Source: Streptomyces coffeae (GTDB lineage Bacteria > Actinomycetota > Actinomycetes > Streptomycetales > Streptomycetaceae). From it: DNA of 50,337 nucleotides. Of the stretch, positions 11,501-19,863 are shown piece after piece. The first letter of the stretch is position 1. The number at the start of each line of letters is the position of its first letter. The notes below the pieces were generated by a model that saw nothing but the letters and a program-made list of their open reading frames with translations, did not search any database and was not told where the DNA came from. Location: the NCBI RefSeq assembly GCF_016741875.1, contig NZ_JAERRF010000044.1, positions 1 to 50,337 of the forward strand. The letters are read 5' to 3'. The translations under genes and the position numbers were made by a program.

Positions 11501-14365
11501 CTGGCGTCCGCCGATCACCCCCTGTTGGGCGCCGCCGTGGAACGCGCCGGCGAGGACCACGTGCTCTTCACCGGCAGGTGGTCGCTGGCGACCCAGCCGT
11601 GGCTGGCCGATCACGTCGTGCTCGGCACCCTCCTGCTGCCTGGAGCCGCCTTCGTCGAGCTGGTCACCCACGCCGGGCGTCACGTCGACTGCGCCCGCTT
11701 GGAAGAGCTGGCCTTTCAGGCGCCGCTGGTGCTCTCGGAGAAGTCAGGTGTGGCGGTGCAAGTCGCGGTCGGCGCCGCCGACTCCACCGGTCGGCGTTCG
11801 GTCACGGTGCACTCTCGGCGCACCGAGTCCGGCGCCGACAGCAGGTGGATCCTGCACGCGGAAGGCACGCTCGCCCCTGTCGGTACCGGCCCGGTGCCGG
11901 GCAATCCGACGGCCTGGCCGCCAACCGGCGCGGAGGCGGTCGATGTGACCGACATCTATGCTCGGCTCGCCGAGCGCGGATACGCCTACGGGCCTGCCTT
12001 CGCCGGGATCCGTGCGCTGTGGCGGGACGGCGAGGACATGTACGGCGAGGTCGCGCTGCCGAGCACGGTCCGTGCCGAGGCGGGGCGGTTCGGCCTGCAC
12101 CCGGCGCTACTGGACGCCGCCCTGCAGGTGCCGGTCGCCGGACTGATCGACAGCGAGAGCGAGGCAGTGATGCCGTTCTCCTGGAACGGCATCACCGTGC
12201 ACACCCGAGGAGCGAGCTCGCTGCGGGTCGCTTTCCGGCGCAAGGGCTCTGACTCCTCCACGATGCTGCTCACCGACGGCGCGGGCGAGCCCGTCGCCTC
12301 GTTCGACTCCATCGTCGCGAGGCCGGTCAGTCGTGCACAGCTGCGGAGCGCCGTGGACACCGCGACCGACACGAACCTCAACGACGAGAGCTACCGCGTC
12401 AAGTGGCGCGCGCTGCCCAGCGGCACGCCCACGCCGATCGGCGGTACCTGGCTGGCGGTGGTCGCCGAGGGGCAGCCGGCCGAGGGCTGGGCCGCGGAAA
12501 CCGTGCGCCGCCTCGCTGCCCACGCGCCCGGCCTGGTGACCTGGGCCGTACCGTGCGGGAACCTCGACCGGGCGGCGCTGGCCCAGCGGCTCCGCGAGCT
12601 CGCGGCGAACGGCACGAGCCCGGTCGGGGTGCTGTCGCTGTTGGCCGAGGACGAGACTCCGTGCGAAGACTCGTCAGCGCTGCCGCAAGGGCTCGCGGGC
12701 ACGGTGGTGCTCACCCAGGCCCTGCTCGACGCCGAACTCAACGTCCCGATCTGGGCGGTGACCCAGGGCGCGGTGGTGGCCGGTCCCCAGGACCGCATCG
12801 GCTCGCCCACCCAGGCGCTGGTCTGGGGTTTCGGACGTGTCGCAGGCCTCGAACACCCGCGGCTCTGGGGCGGCCTGATCGATCTGCCGGAGACGGTGGA
12901 CGACCACGCGGTCGCCGAACTGGCCGGTGTGCTCGCGGGCAACGGCGAGAACGAGGTCGCCGTACGATCCCAGGCCGTCCTGGCCCGCCGTCTGGTCAGG
13001 GCGACAGTGCCCGAGCAGGAGCCGCCCGAGTGGCGGCCGCGCGGTACCGTGCTCGTGACGGGTGGCACGGGTGGCCTTGGTGCCGAAGTGGCCCGCTGGC
13101 TGGCCGACCGCGGTGCCGAACATCTGGTGCTTGCCAGCCGCAGCGGCGCCGATGCGGCCGGGGCCCAGCGCCTGGTCGAGGAACTGGCCGCCAAGGGCGT
13201 CTCGGTCTCGGTGATGGCCTGCGATGTCGCAGACCGGGCCGCCGTGATCGAATTGCTGGCCTCCGTTCCCGCCGAGCGCCCGCTGACCGCGGTCGTGCAT
13301 GCCGCGGGCAGCCTCGATGGCGGGCCGATCGTCGACACGACGTTGACCGAGTTCGGCGACATCTTGGCTGCCAAGGTGCTCGGTGCGGCGCACCTCGACG
13401 AGCTGCTCGACCACGACAGCATCCAGACGGTGCTGCTGTTCGGCTCCATCTCGGCGACCTGGGGCGTCAGCAACCAGTCCGCGTATTCGGCTGCCAACGC
13501 GTACCTCGATGCCCTGGCTCGGGAGCGGCACGACCGCGGCGGCCACACCATTTCGGTGGCGTGGGGCCCGTGGGAGGCCGGAATGCTGACCGAGGACGAG
13601 GAGATGGCCGACTCGCTGCGCCGCGGAGGTCTGCCCCTGCTGCCGGTGGACTCCGGACTGGCGACCCTGGACCGAATCGTCACCGAGGACGAACCTTGCC
13701 CGGTCGTCGCACGAGTCGAATGGGCCCGGTTCCATTCCCGCTTCACCTCGCTGCGGCCCAGCCCGCTGCTGGCCGACCTGCCGGATGTTCGCCAGCTGCC
13801 GACGGCGGAGTCCCAGACCTCGGTCGAACGCGGCGCGGCCCTGATCGAGAAGCTCACCGCGCTGCCCGAGGAGGATCGGGAACCGGCCGTTCTCGATCTG
13901 GTCTGCTCGCACGTCGCGGCCGTGCTCGGCCACGACTCTCCGGAGGAGGTCGATCGCAAGCGGGCTTTCAAGGACGTCGGCTTCGACTCGATGATCGCCG
14001 TCCAGCTGCGCAACCGGCTCAATGCGGCAACCGGGTTGCGGCTGCCGGTGACGCTGGTCTTCGACTACCCGAATCCGACGAGCCTGGCCTCGTTCCTGCG
14101 CTCCGAGGTGGCCGCGAGTGTGCCGTCGCCGACGGACGCGGCACTGGCCGAGTTCGACCGGCTGGAGGCGTCGCTCTCCGCGCTACCGACCGAGGAGACG
14201 GAAGTGCGCGACGCCCTCGTCAGCCGGGCGCGAGAACTGCTCAGCCGGCTCTCGGGCCCGACGCAGGCCGCGAGCGCCGAGGGCGACGTGGCGTCGCTGA
14301 CGGCGGCCTCCGACGACGAACTGTTCAGCTTCATCAACACGCAGCTCGGCCGCCAGGACGAGTGA
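2564..14365 (+). CDS. Type I modular PKS, two extension modules (KS-AT-DH-ER-KR-ACP; KS-AT-DH-KR-ACP)
   Basis: About 3,933 residues. The ATG at 2564 opens a charged coiled-coil docking segment, so I prefer it to the open GTG at 2342. Module 1: KS residues 34-458 (Cys206, His341, His381); AT about 560-860 (Ser648); DH (His946 in HALFGRTLLP, Asp1116); ER about 1395-1705 with the cofactor loop HAAAGGVG; KR about 1710-1960 (Tyr1859; TSDDG at the LDD site suggests B-type); ACP Ser2023 in GFDSL. Module 2: KS 2084-2510 (Cys2256, His2391, His2431); AT Ser2713 in GHSQGE with YASH 2812-2815, so methylmalonyl-CoA; DH (His3017, Asp3184); KR about 3490-3745 (Tyr3641; SLDGG keeps the B-type Asp); ACP Ser3809 in GFDSM. 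The C-terminal 70 residues are an acidic helical docking domain. Module 1 should give a fully reduced methylene and module 2 an alpha-methyl double bond. Module 1 AT is odd: GQSCGD for GHSxGE and VAGH (746-749) for HAFH/YASH. The next PKS starts 54 bases downstream. Confidence 0.97.
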   Translation: MENEDKLRQYLKLVTSDLYQARKKITEMEAQDTEPIAIVSMACRLPGDVWSPEDLWELVASGRDAIGDSPTDRGWDMDSIYDPEPGKPGKTYTREGGFMSGLADFDADFFGISPREALAMDPQQRIVLEAAWESFERAGIDPDTLRGTETGVFIGSNTHDYVPLTVTAPREVDGYLLLGNAPSVLSGRVAYTFGFEGPAVTVDTACSSSLVAMEYAVRALRRGESTMALVGGVASMCSPLVMVDFSRQRGIAPNGRCKAYADTADGTGWSEGVGLVLLERLSDAQANGHPVLAVIRGSAINQDGASNGLTAPNGPAQQRVIQAALADGQVPMEQVDLVEGHGTGTRLGDPIEAQALLATYGHKKKDGEPLWLGSLKSNVGHTQAAAGVVGVIKAVMAMRHGVLPKTLHVDEPTHEVDWSAGGLKVLTENRPWPENEWPRRAGVSSFGMSGTNAHVILEQAPAPEAVEAEPVSAQPTALPFLLSARTPQALAGQATRLRDWLADEDVALLDVAKSLALHRVTFEHRAAVVAGNKEDLLAQLDLLAGGGSGATAVVGTECRGLTAVMFPGQGSQRIGMGAQLAAAFPAFDTAYSEVLGWLDPELPQIIAEGGPTLDRPEYAHPALFAIEVALYRLVESWGLRPDHLLGQSCGDIAAAHVAGVLSLKDAATMVTARARLIQTSAAGVMVSVAAGADVVEPVIADIEGVSLAGINSPSSVTLSGLEGPVEAAVARLSELGHASRTLRVGVAGHSVTMEPIQAQFRAVVETLTYSAPTIPMVVPAEVLCTPEFWVRQMRDPVDLVGGVARLRERGVTRFIELSPAASMSSDVRTCYGDESVVVTPSLRSRRDEVECIAVAMATLHAAGVEVDWAAFFADTGAQRVDLPTYAFQHERFWLETSHVGGHDLSSIGLRSVDAPLLGAGVSLANDGGFLCTGRLSLSTQPWLADHALFGRTLLPGTAFVEFALRAADQVGCELVEDLTIEAPLLLERGGVALQIVVGEPEESTDRRSITIWSQQQDPDSPDIDAAWTRHASGFVSATAGVSRDDPEMAEWPPAGVEEVELSDLYETFAAAGYAYGPVFRGLKAAWLRDGEIFAEVALPEHVGDAGAYGMHPALLDAALHTIAVTGTTQGVIPFVWSGVRLYAVGASALRVRLTPVGTDTVALLVADGTGRTVLSVDSLTLRSATAEQIAKSAPQAHDSLYEIEWISAGEVEASSPTGWANLGGGAPTTGTAYDGFPALQAALDAGGEVPTVVLAAPGHDHDHDVAANVHSGVNQMLELVRHWLADERLATSRLVLVTRGALATYEGEHVRDLIGAALHGLFRSARAENPGRLVQVDLAPGEPDSAVVAALDAGEDEVAVRAGTILVPRLVKVSSSTTLAVPAESTAWRLSAPHPGTFDGLALIESPEAVAPLAEGEVRVAVRAAGMNFRDVMSTLGLVRGQEVLGGEAAGVVTEVGPGVIGLKPGDRVMGLFFGPFGPVAVGDHRMVVPIPDGWSYLQAATVPITYLTAYFGLVDVADLQPGESVLIHAAAGGVGIAAVQLAAHLGAEIFATASPAKWAAIRELGIPRERISNSRTAQFESDLLGATDGRGVDVVLNSLTNELVDASLRLLPRGGRFVEMGKTDIRDADWAAEAFPGVRYQAFDLLGVAPERVHEMLVELLDLFDRGALTLPPTTTWDVRRAPDALRFLSQARHIGKIALTIPVPVDPAGTVLLTGASGALGGLVARHLVAEHGVRNLVLASRRGPDAPGATEFATELTELGASVTTVACDVSHRESLLGVLAAIPAEHPLTAVVHIAGTSDDGVIGSLTTEQVDTVLRPKVDAGWLLHELTKDLDLSAFVLFSSAVGAFGAPGQANYAAANAFLDALARHRRALGLPAVSLDWGLWAATSHMTTSLQEADWERMTRAGIKAISDEEGLALFDAALTVGAPVVLPVRLNLAAFRGEVPPLLRNQVSGRVRRTAVASGGGAGSWTRRLLARPSATRHRIVLDALAAETAAVLGHTSASRLSPDRSFKDIGFDSLASVELRNRITALTGLRLPATVVFDYPDLTSLTEYVLGEVVSASSSASAAPAIVTADTSGDAIAIVGMACRYGGGVDSPEALWAMVEEGRDAATEFPSDRGWNLAELFDPEPGRSGTTNARAAGFLPGATAFDPEFFGISPREATAMDPQQRLLLESAWEAFERAGIDPLALRGTKTGVFVGLSAHDYGNLLALESRGLDGHLLTGTAPSVASGRIAYEFGLEGPALTVDTACSSSLTTLHMAAQALRTGESDLALAGGVAVMSTPVVFQEFALQGGLSADGRCRAFGADADGTGWAEGVGLLVLERLSDARRNGHQVLAVVKGSAVNQDGASNGLTAPNGRSQQRVIREALANAGVSAADVDVVEGHGTGTKLGDPIEAQALLATYGREHTEESPLWLGSLKSNLGHAQAAAGVAGVIKMVQALRHGLLPRTLNAEEPTPHVDWSDGAVKLLTTAQQWPERNQPRLGAVSAFGISGTNVHVVLEQAPELGEPPAPPAPDRVLAPSVKPFVLSARGAAALRGQAARLSAYLAEHPEVDLDALGRSLSGRATLEHRAVVLAENLGTLTAGLTAIAAGTTDSNEDVVLGNGGDTTQPVFVFAGQGGQWSGMALDLWNTSPLFAAAMTECDAALAPHVDWNGATLSDVLTGTPGAPSLDRVDVVQPALFAVMVSLARLWRSLGVEPAAVVGHSQGEIAAAVVAGVLTPADGARIAGLRSRLIAGLTERGGMGWIGLPVARVQERLVDYPGLGVAAVNGPRSVVVSGAADELQSLCAALAAEEVPVRTLLVDYASHSHGVEELHAELIDALADVAPAEAEVPFYSTVTGGRVDGTELNADYWYRNLRETVRFSAAVEALLNDGHSCFVELSAHPALVDAVEAVAEARNAEVAASWSLRRNGGDVAFTRSLGTAFVHGATVRWGKAFPAGGRIDLPTYAFQHRRLWVEPVGAVTASAADLGLASADHPLLGAAVERAGEDHVLFTGRWSLATQPWLADHVVLGTLLLPGAAFVELVTHAGRHVDCARLEELAFQAPLVLSEKSGVAVQVAVGAADSTGRRSVTVHSRRTESGADSRWILHAEGTLAPVGTGPVPGNPTAWPPTGAEAVDVTDIYARLAERGYAYGPAFAGIRALWRDGEDMYGEVALPSTVRAEAGRFGLHPALLDAALQVPVAGLIDSESEAVMPFSWNGITVHTRGASSLRVAFRRKGSDSSTMLLTDGAGEPVASFDSIVARPVSRAQLRSAVDTATDTNLNDESYRVKWRALPSGTPTPIGGTWLAVVAEGQPAEGWAAETVRRLAAHAPGLVTWAVPCGNLDRAALAQRLRELAANGTSPVGVLSLLAEDETPCEDSSALPQGLAGTVVLTQALLDAELNVPIWAVTQGAVVAGPQDRIGSPTQALVWGFGRVAGLEHPRLWGGLIDLPETVDDHAVAELAGVLAGNGENEVAVRSQAVLARRLVRATVPEQEPPEWRPRGTVLVTGGTGGLGAEVARWLADRGAEHLVLASRSGADAAGAQRLVEELAAKGVSVSVMACDVADRAAVIELLASVPAERPLTAVVHAAGSLDGGPIVDTTLTEFGDILAAKVLGAAHLDELLDHDSIQTVLLFGSISATWGVSNQSAYSAANAYLDALARERHDRGGHTISVAWGPWEAGMLTEDEEMADSLRRGGLPLLPVDSGLATLDRIVTEDEPCPVVARVEWARFHSRFTSLRPSPLLADLPDVRQLPTAESQTSVERGAALIEKLTALPEEDREPAVLDLVCSHVAAVLGHDSPEEVDRKRAFKDVGFDSMIAVQLRNRLNAATGLRLPVTLVFDYPNPTSLASFLRSEVAASVPSPTDAALAEFDRLEASLSALPTEETEVRDALVSRARELLSRLSGPTQAASAEGDVASLTAASDDELFSFINTQLGRQDE

Positions 14366-14419
14366 TCCGTGTACACACGTGGGACTTGCCGCGGCGTCGG
14401 ATGAGAGGTTGAGGAGCAG

Positions 14420-17400
14420 ATGGACAACAACGAGCACAAACTGCGGAGCTACCTGAATCTGGTCACGGCAGACCTCGTGCGGGCCCGCAAGCGGTCGGAG
14501 GAGCTTGAGCGGCGGGTCGGCGAGCCGATCGCGATCGTCGGCATGGCCTGCCGCTATCCGGGCGGCGTGCGCTCACCGGAAGATCTGTGGGAGCTGGCGA
14601 TCACCGGGCGGGACGCGATCACCCCGTTTCCCCGCGATCGGGGCTGGGACCTCGACTCGCTCTACGACCCCGACGCGAATCACCCGGGCACCAGCTACAC
14701 CCAGCAGGGCGGCTTCCTGACCGACGTCGCGGACTTCGACGCGCAGTTCTGGGGCATCTCGCCCCGTGAGGCCACCGCAATGGATCCACAGCAGCGACTG
14801 CTGTTGGAGACATCGTGGCAGGCCCTCGAAAGGGCTCGGATCGATCCGCACTCGCTGCACGGCAGCGAGACCGGGGTGTTCGTGGGCCCGAGTGTGACCG
14901 ACTACGCGGCCCTGTTGGCGCGCTACCCGACCGGGTTCGAAGGGCTCCTGCTCGGCGGCCTGGCAGGAGCCATCATCTCAGGCAGAATCTCCTACCTTCT
15001 GGGGCTGGAGGGTCCGGCAGTGACCCTCGACACCGGTTGTTCCTCGTCACTCACCGCCTTGCACCTCGCGGCGGGAGCGCTGCGCGCCGGAGACTGCTCA
15101 CTCGCCCTGGTCGGTGGCGTTTCCGTGTTGGCCACGCCGGGCTCGTTCGTCGAGTTCAGCACCCAACGCGGGCTCGCTCCTGACGGTCGGTGCAAGTCCT
15201 TCGGCGATGCCGCGGACGGTACGTCCTGGGCCGAGGGCGTCGGCATGGTCGTGGTCGAGCGGCTTTCCGACGCCCGCCGCCACCGGCACCCGGTCCTGGC
15301 GGTGCTGCGCGGCTCGGCCATCAACCAGGACGGGGCGTCGAACGGGCTGACCGCACCGAGTGGCCCGTCCCAGCAGCGGGTGATCCGGCGTGCGCTGGCT
15401 GCGGCCGGGCTCAAGTCCTCCGACATCGACGCCGTCGAGGCACACGGCACTGGCACGACACTGGGCGACCCGATCGAGGCCCAGGCGCTGCTGGCCACGT
15501 ACGGGCGTGACAGGCAGCCTGGTCGTCCGCTGTTCCTGGGGTCGCTCAAGTCCAACCTGGGCCACAGCCAGTCCGCCGCTGGAGTGGGCGGTCTGATCAA
15601 GACGGTGATGTCGCTTCGGCACGGCATGTTGGCACCGACACTGCACGCCGACCCACCGTCCACCGAGGTCGACTGGACGGCCGGCGACGTCGAACTCCTG
15701 CAGGAGTTGCGGTCGTGGCCGGAGACGGAGGACCGGCCACGGCGTGCGGCAGTTTCCGCCTTCGGCATCGGCGGCACCAACGCGCACGTCATTCTCGAGG
15801 CGGTGCCCGAAGAGGACGCCGGACGGGAGGGCGACGGCGTCGCGCACCGCACGCTCGCGGCCGTTCCCTGGTTGGTCTCCGGCCGCACCGTGGCCGCGAT
15901 GCGCGCCCAGGCCGCGCGGCTGGCCACCTTCCTGACGAATCGGGCTGAGCCGGCCGACCTCACCGACGTCGGATACTCACTGGCCACCACGCGCGCCGCG
16001 CTGAACAACCGCGGCGTCGTCGTGGCCGCCGATCGAGACGACCTGCTCGCCGGGCTCAGCGCACTCGCCGGGGGCACACCGCATGCCGCGGTCACGACAG
16101 GCACCACAGCGCGCGGACGGCTGGCCTTCCTGTTCACCGGCCAGGGGGCGCAGAAGCTGGGCATGGGCCGCGAGTTGTACGCGGAGCACCCCGTCTTCGC
16201 CGAGGCGTTCGATGCTGTCTGCGCGCACCTGGACGGTCCGCTCGGCCGTTCGCTGCGTGACCTGACCTTCGCCGAGGACGACCCGCTGGGCCTGCTCGAC
16301 CGCACCGGATTCGCCCAGCCGGCCCTCTTCGCCGTCGAGACCGCTCTGTTCCGGCTCGTCGAGTCGTGGGGTGTACGCCCGGACTTCGTCGCGGGGCATT
16401 CCATCGGCGAGGTCACTGCCGCGCACGTGGCCGGGATACTGTCACTCGAGGACGCTTGCGCGTTGGTCGCCGCCCGGGCGCGCCTCATGCAGAGCATGTC
16501 ACCCGGCGGCGCGATGGTCGCTGTCCGTGCGGCCGAAGAAGACATCCTGCCGATGCTGGATCAGCTGACCGGCCTCGTGTCCGTCGCCGCGGTGAACGGT
16601 CCCACCTCGGTGGTGCTCTCCGGCGACGAGAAGACGCTCACCACTCTGATGGCGAGACTCACCGACAAGGGCCTCCACCCGCGCGAACTGCGGGTGAGCC
16701 ACGCTTTCCACTCACCGCGGATCGACCCGATCCTGGCCGACTTCCGATCGGCGATCGAGAGCATCTCGTACGCCGCGCCGCGCATCCCGATCGTGCCGCT
16801 CGCTCCGGGCGAAGCGGACCGGGGCGAGCGGATGCGTTCGGCGGACTACTGGGTCGCCCAGGCCCGTGCAGCGGTGCGGTTCCACGACGGTGTCGTGCGC
16901 CTGAGCGAGGCCGGTGTCACCACCTACCTGGAGCTCGGGCCGGGCGGGGTCCTCGCCGCCCTCGGCCAGGACTGCCTGCCGCCGGCCGGTCCGGGCGTAC
17001 CAGAGCGGGCCTTCGTGCCGACACTGCGTCAGGGCCGGGCCGAGCCGGCCGCGCTGCTGGACGCGGTGGCTGCCCTTTTCGTCCGCGGTGTGCCGGTCGA
17101 CTGGCGCGCGGTCTACGCGGGCACCGGCGCCGCCCAGCTCGACCTGCCCACGTACGCCTTCCAGCGCCGCCGCTACTGGCTGGTCGATCACCTGCCGGCG
17201 GGGGCGAGCCTGCTGGCCGACCAGGGCGTCGTCGGCGGGACGGGCGCCCCGCTGCCGGACGCGGTGACGGCCGAGACGGTCACCGAGATTCCCTCCGTAC
17301 GCGGCAAGATGGCCGATCGCCCGCGCCAGGAGTGGGCGGGGATCCTGCTCGCCGAAGTGCGTGAACAAGTGGCGCGGCTGATGGGCTACGACGCGCTCGA

Positions 17401-18487
17401 AGACGTGAACCCCCAGCGGGGCTTTGCCGAGCTGGGCTTCGACTCGCTGACCGCAGCCTGGCTCATCGAGCGCCTGAGGGCCGTCACCGGTCTGGAGCTG
17501 TCCCGCACACTGGTCATCGACTGGCCGACGCCGCACGCCGTCGCCACACATCTGGCCGACTGCTTCGCCGCGCTCGAGGACCTCGAAACACCACCGGCCG
17601 CCCCCGCCCCCGCCGCCGCACCGGCGCGTCCGACGCCGGCGGGCGCGGGCCGGGCGACGCCACCAACGACCGATCCGCTGCCGGTCCTCTTCGCCCAGGC
17701 CTGCGCGCAGAACCAGGTGAAGGACGGGTTGGAGCTGTTGGCCGTCGCCGCCCGGATGCGCGTGGGTACCGGCTCGCCGAAGATGCGGGAACCAGTGAGT
17801 TTCTCCCAGGGGTTCGCGGGCCCGACCCTGGTCTGCATCCCGTCCGTGATGGCTCCCTCCAATGTCTACCAATACGCTCGGATGGCCGACACGCTGCGCA
17901 CGACGCACAACATGGCTGTGCTGCCGTTGACAGGCTACGCCGACCACGAGTCCCTTCCCCCGACCCGAACCGATCTGGTGGCTGCGGTCGCTGAGACGGT
18001 GCTCTCCAACGTGACCGGCCCCTACGTCCTCGTCGGATACTCCTCCGGCGGCTGGATCGCACACGCGGCAGCCGCCCGACTCAAGGATCTCAACACCGCA
18101 CCGGAGTCACTCGTGCTGCTGGACAGCCACCTGCCCGGCAGTACGGGTTTGGCCGAGATCCAGGTCGACCTGCTCGGCGACGCGTACGCCGAATGGACCG
18201 CGACGCAACCGCTGCGCGGCGCCGAACTGACCGCGATGGCACACCACCTACAGCTGTTCGACGACTGGGTACCAACCGACATCGGCGGCGTATCGACACT
18301 GCTGCTGCGCGCCACCGAACGGATGGGCGGCCAGCCCCGCACAGGCGAGCACTGGCAGGCCCACTGGGGTCCCGACCACGACGCCATCGACGTGCCCGGC
18401 ACCCACCTGAGCATGATCGACGAACACGCCGCGAGCACCGCCTCAGCAATCAGCGGCTGGCTGGCCCGACGGCCCGCCCATCCCTGA
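14420..18487 (+). CDS. Type I modular PKS, terminal module with thioesterase (KS-AT-ACP-TE)
   Basis: A 1,355-residue protein that adds the last extender and releases the chain. ATG 14420 has GAGGAGC in front. An N-terminal docking helix (residues 1-30) should pair with the C-terminus of the preceding PKS. The KS keeps Cys207 (LDTGCSSS, with Gly for the usual Ala before Cys), His342 and His382. The AT has Ser661 in GHSIGE and HAFH at 761-764, the malonyl-CoA signature. The ACP has Ser1009 in GFDSL. After an Ala/Pro-rich linker comes an alpha/beta-hydrolase thioesterase with Ser1208 in GYSSGG, Asp1235 and His1329 in GTHLS. No KR, DH or ER is present, so the last condensation leaves a beta-keto group. 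Release could be hydrolysis or macrolactonisation; the sequence does not decide. Confidence 0.97.
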   Translation: MDNNEHKLRSYLNLVTADLVRARKRSEELERRVGEPIAIVGMACRYPGGVRSPEDLWELAITGRDAITPFPRDRGWDLDSLYDPDANHPGTSYTQQGGFLTDVADFDAQFWGISPREATAMDPQQRLLLETSWQALERARIDPHSLHGSETGVFVGPSVTDYAALLARYPTGFEGLLLGGLAGAIISGRISYLLGLEGPAVTLDTGCSSSLTALHLAAGALRAGDCSLALVGGVSVLATPGSFVEFSTQRGLAPDGRCKSFGDAADGTSWAEGVGMVVVERLSDARRHRHPVLAVLRGSAINQDGASNGLTAPSGPSQQRVIRRALAAAGLKSSDIDAVEAHGTGTTLGDPIEAQALLATYGRDRQPGRPLFLGSLKSNLGHSQSAAGVGGLIKTVMSLRHGMLAPTLHADPPSTEVDWTAGDVELLQELRSWPETEDRPRRAAVSAFGIGGTNAHVILEAVPEEDAGREGDGVAHRTLAAVPWLVSGRTVAAMRAQAARLATFLTNRAEPADLTDVGYSLATTRAALNNRGVVVAADRDDLLAGLSALAGGTPHAAVTTGTTARGRLAFLFTGQGAQKLGMGRELYAEHPVFAEAFDAVCAHLDGPLGRSLRDLTFAEDDPLGLLDRTGFAQPALFAVETALFRLVESWGVRPDFVAGHSIGEVTAAHVAGILSLEDACALVAARARLMQSMSPGGAMVAVRAAEEDILPMLDQLTGLVSVAAVNGPTSVVLSGDEKTLTTLMARLTDKGLHPRELRVSHAFHSPRIDPILADFRSAIESISYAAPRIPIVPLAPGEADRGERMRSADYWVAQARAAVRFHDGVVRLSEAGVTTYLELGPGGVLAALGQDCLPPAGPGVPERAFVPTLRQGRAEPAALLDAVAALFVRGVPVDWRAVYAGTGAAQLDLPTYAFQRRRYWLVDHLPAGASLLADQGVVGGTGAPLPDAVTAETVTEIPSVRGKMADRPRQEWAGILLAEVREQVARLMGYDALEDVNPQRGFAELGFDSLTAAWLIERLRAVTGLELSRTLVIDWPTPHAVATHLADCFAALEDLETPPAAPAPAAAPARPTPAGAGRATPPTTDPLPVLFAQACAQNQVKDGLELLAVAARMRVGTGSPKMREPVSFSQGFAGPTLVCIPSVMAPSNVYQYARMADTLRTTHNMAVLPLTGYADHESLPPTRTDLVAAVAETVLSNVTGPYVLVGYSSGGWIAHAAAARLKDLNTAPESLVLLDSHLPGSTGLAEIQVDLLGDAYAEWTATQPLRGAELTAMAHHLQLFDDWVPTDIGGVSTLLLRATERMGGQPRTGEHWQAHWGPDHDAIDVPGTHLSMIDEHAASTASAISGWLARRPAHP

Positions 18488-18594
18488 CACGCCGACTCGA
18501 TCATGGATTCCGGGTCAAGGCCCCACGCTGCTTCTGCGCGGTGTGGACAGCCTGCCCGTCCGTGTCGACTGATCACGCCATAGAGAAGAAGGAC

Positions 18595-19425
18595 ATGACT
18601 GACAAAATGGATACCCAGCCAGAGTTAGTATCGGACTTCTACGACGTGTTCACCCATATGTTCCTGCGTTTCTGGGGTGAGAACTTCCACTACGGATACT
18701 GGCTTTCCGACGAGGACGACAGTTCCGTGGACGTCGCTACAGATCGGCTCACCGACCTGCTCATCGAGCATCTGGGGCTGCGGCCCGGCCAGCGGATGCT
18801 CGATGTCGGCTGCGGTATCGGCACGCCCGCGCTCCGCCTGGCCGGTACGGTCGAGGCGGACATCACCGGCGTCACGATCAACTCGGGACAGGCACAGGAG
18901 GCCAATGCCCGCGCCGCGGTGGTGGGCCTGTCCCATCGCGTCCGGTTCGATCATGCCGACGCGATGGCGCTGCCCTATCCGGACGCCTCGTTCGACGTGG
19001 CCTGGGCGTTCGAATCGCTACTGCACATGGAGCGTTCCCGCGCGCTGGCGGAGATGAGGCGTGTGCTGCGCCCCGGCGGCCGCCTGGTGATCGCGGACAC
19101 GTGCCAACGTGAACCGATCAGGCCGGAGTACCAGGACATACTCGACGACGCGAAGGCGAAGTTCGCCATCGTCGAACTTCCCAGCATCGACGACTACCGG
19201 GCCCTGATCACCGGCGCGGGCCTGGAGTTGGACGAGCTGCTGGACGTCAGTGAGCACACCAGGCGAACGCTGCGGATTATGGCCGATGGCGCGAGCGAGC
19301 ACCGTAGCACCCTGGAGGAGCAGTTCGGTGACGCGGCCCGACAGTTGATCGAGGTCCTGGTGCATCCGATGTCCGCGCTGCCAGAGTTCGGCTACCTGGT
19401 GGCCACGGCGCGCAAGATGCCGTAA
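18595..19425 (+). CDS. Class I SAM-dependent methyltransferase
   Basis: A 276-residue protein of the methyltransferase type-11 family, which moves a methyl group from S-adenosylmethionine to a small molecule. The SAM-binding loop LDVGCGIGTPALRL starts near residue 68 (Asp70), followed by an acidic strand end, ADAMALPYPDASFD and the post-motif LRPGGRLVIAD. The N-terminal FYDVFTHMFLRFWGENFHYGYW resembles small-molecule O- and C-methyltransferases of antibiotic pathways. The start at 18595 has AGAAGAAGGA directly upstream. It lies 107 bases after the terminal PKS on the same strand, so it is probably the last gene of this side of the cluster and a tailoring enzyme. Whether it methylates an enol, hydroxyl, carboxyl or sugar cannot be told. 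Confidence 0.88.
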   Translation: MTDKMDTQPELVSDFYDVFTHMFLRFWGENFHYGYWLSDEDDSSVDVATDRLTDLLIEHLGLRPGQRMLDVGCGIGTPALRLAGTVEADITGVTINSGQAQEANARAAVVGLSHRVRFDHADAMALPYPDASFDVAWAFESLLHMERSRALAEMRRVLRPGGRLVIADTCQREPIRPEYQDILDDAKAKFAIVELPSIDDYRALITGAGLELDELLDVSEHTRRTLRIMADGASEHRSTLEEQFGDAARQLIEVLVHPMSALPEFGYLVATARKMP

Positions 19426-19619
19426 GCGCGTTGCTGGCCGGCGCGCGACCACCGATGATGCCGGCATGGCAACGACTCGGCGAGCCGATATGTTCACCGC
19501 GGACGGCAGGCCGTGCAACGACGGTCAGCCGACCGGACCGGCGGATAGATCACGAAACCACACTGGAGTACTCGTAGATTGTCGCGGTTAATTTTTGGGA
19601 TAGAGGTGGCGCAGTTTGA

Positions 19620-19863
19620 TGCGTGCGTCGTGGTGGACATCGCGGAGATCGTCCGCCAGCTGCTGGAAGAGGGATGGGAGATCGACCCGGAAGACCTGGC
19701 GCACATCTCGCCGTACCTGACCGAACACATCAACCGGTTCGGCGAGTACAGCACCCACGAACTCGGCATCCAGCCCGAGGCGTACGACCCGAAACTCGAC
19801 GTCGACTTCACCCCGCTGCGCGAGCAGGACCTGACCGCCGCCGGTCTCGGCCAGGCTGCCTGA
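19620..19863 (+). pseudogene. Tn3-family transposase, C-terminal remnant
   Basis: About 80 codons match the C-terminal end of Tn3-family transposases as found in actinomycetes: VDIAEIVRQLLEEGWEI, then DLAHISPYLTEHINRFGEYS, then a short acidic tail ending GLGQAA. The preceding roughly 900 residues, including the catalytic DDE part, are missing, and the sequence left of 19620 does not continue the family. No resolvase or terminal inverted repeat was recognised. It marks an old insertion at the edge of the PKS locus. Confidence 0.65.
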
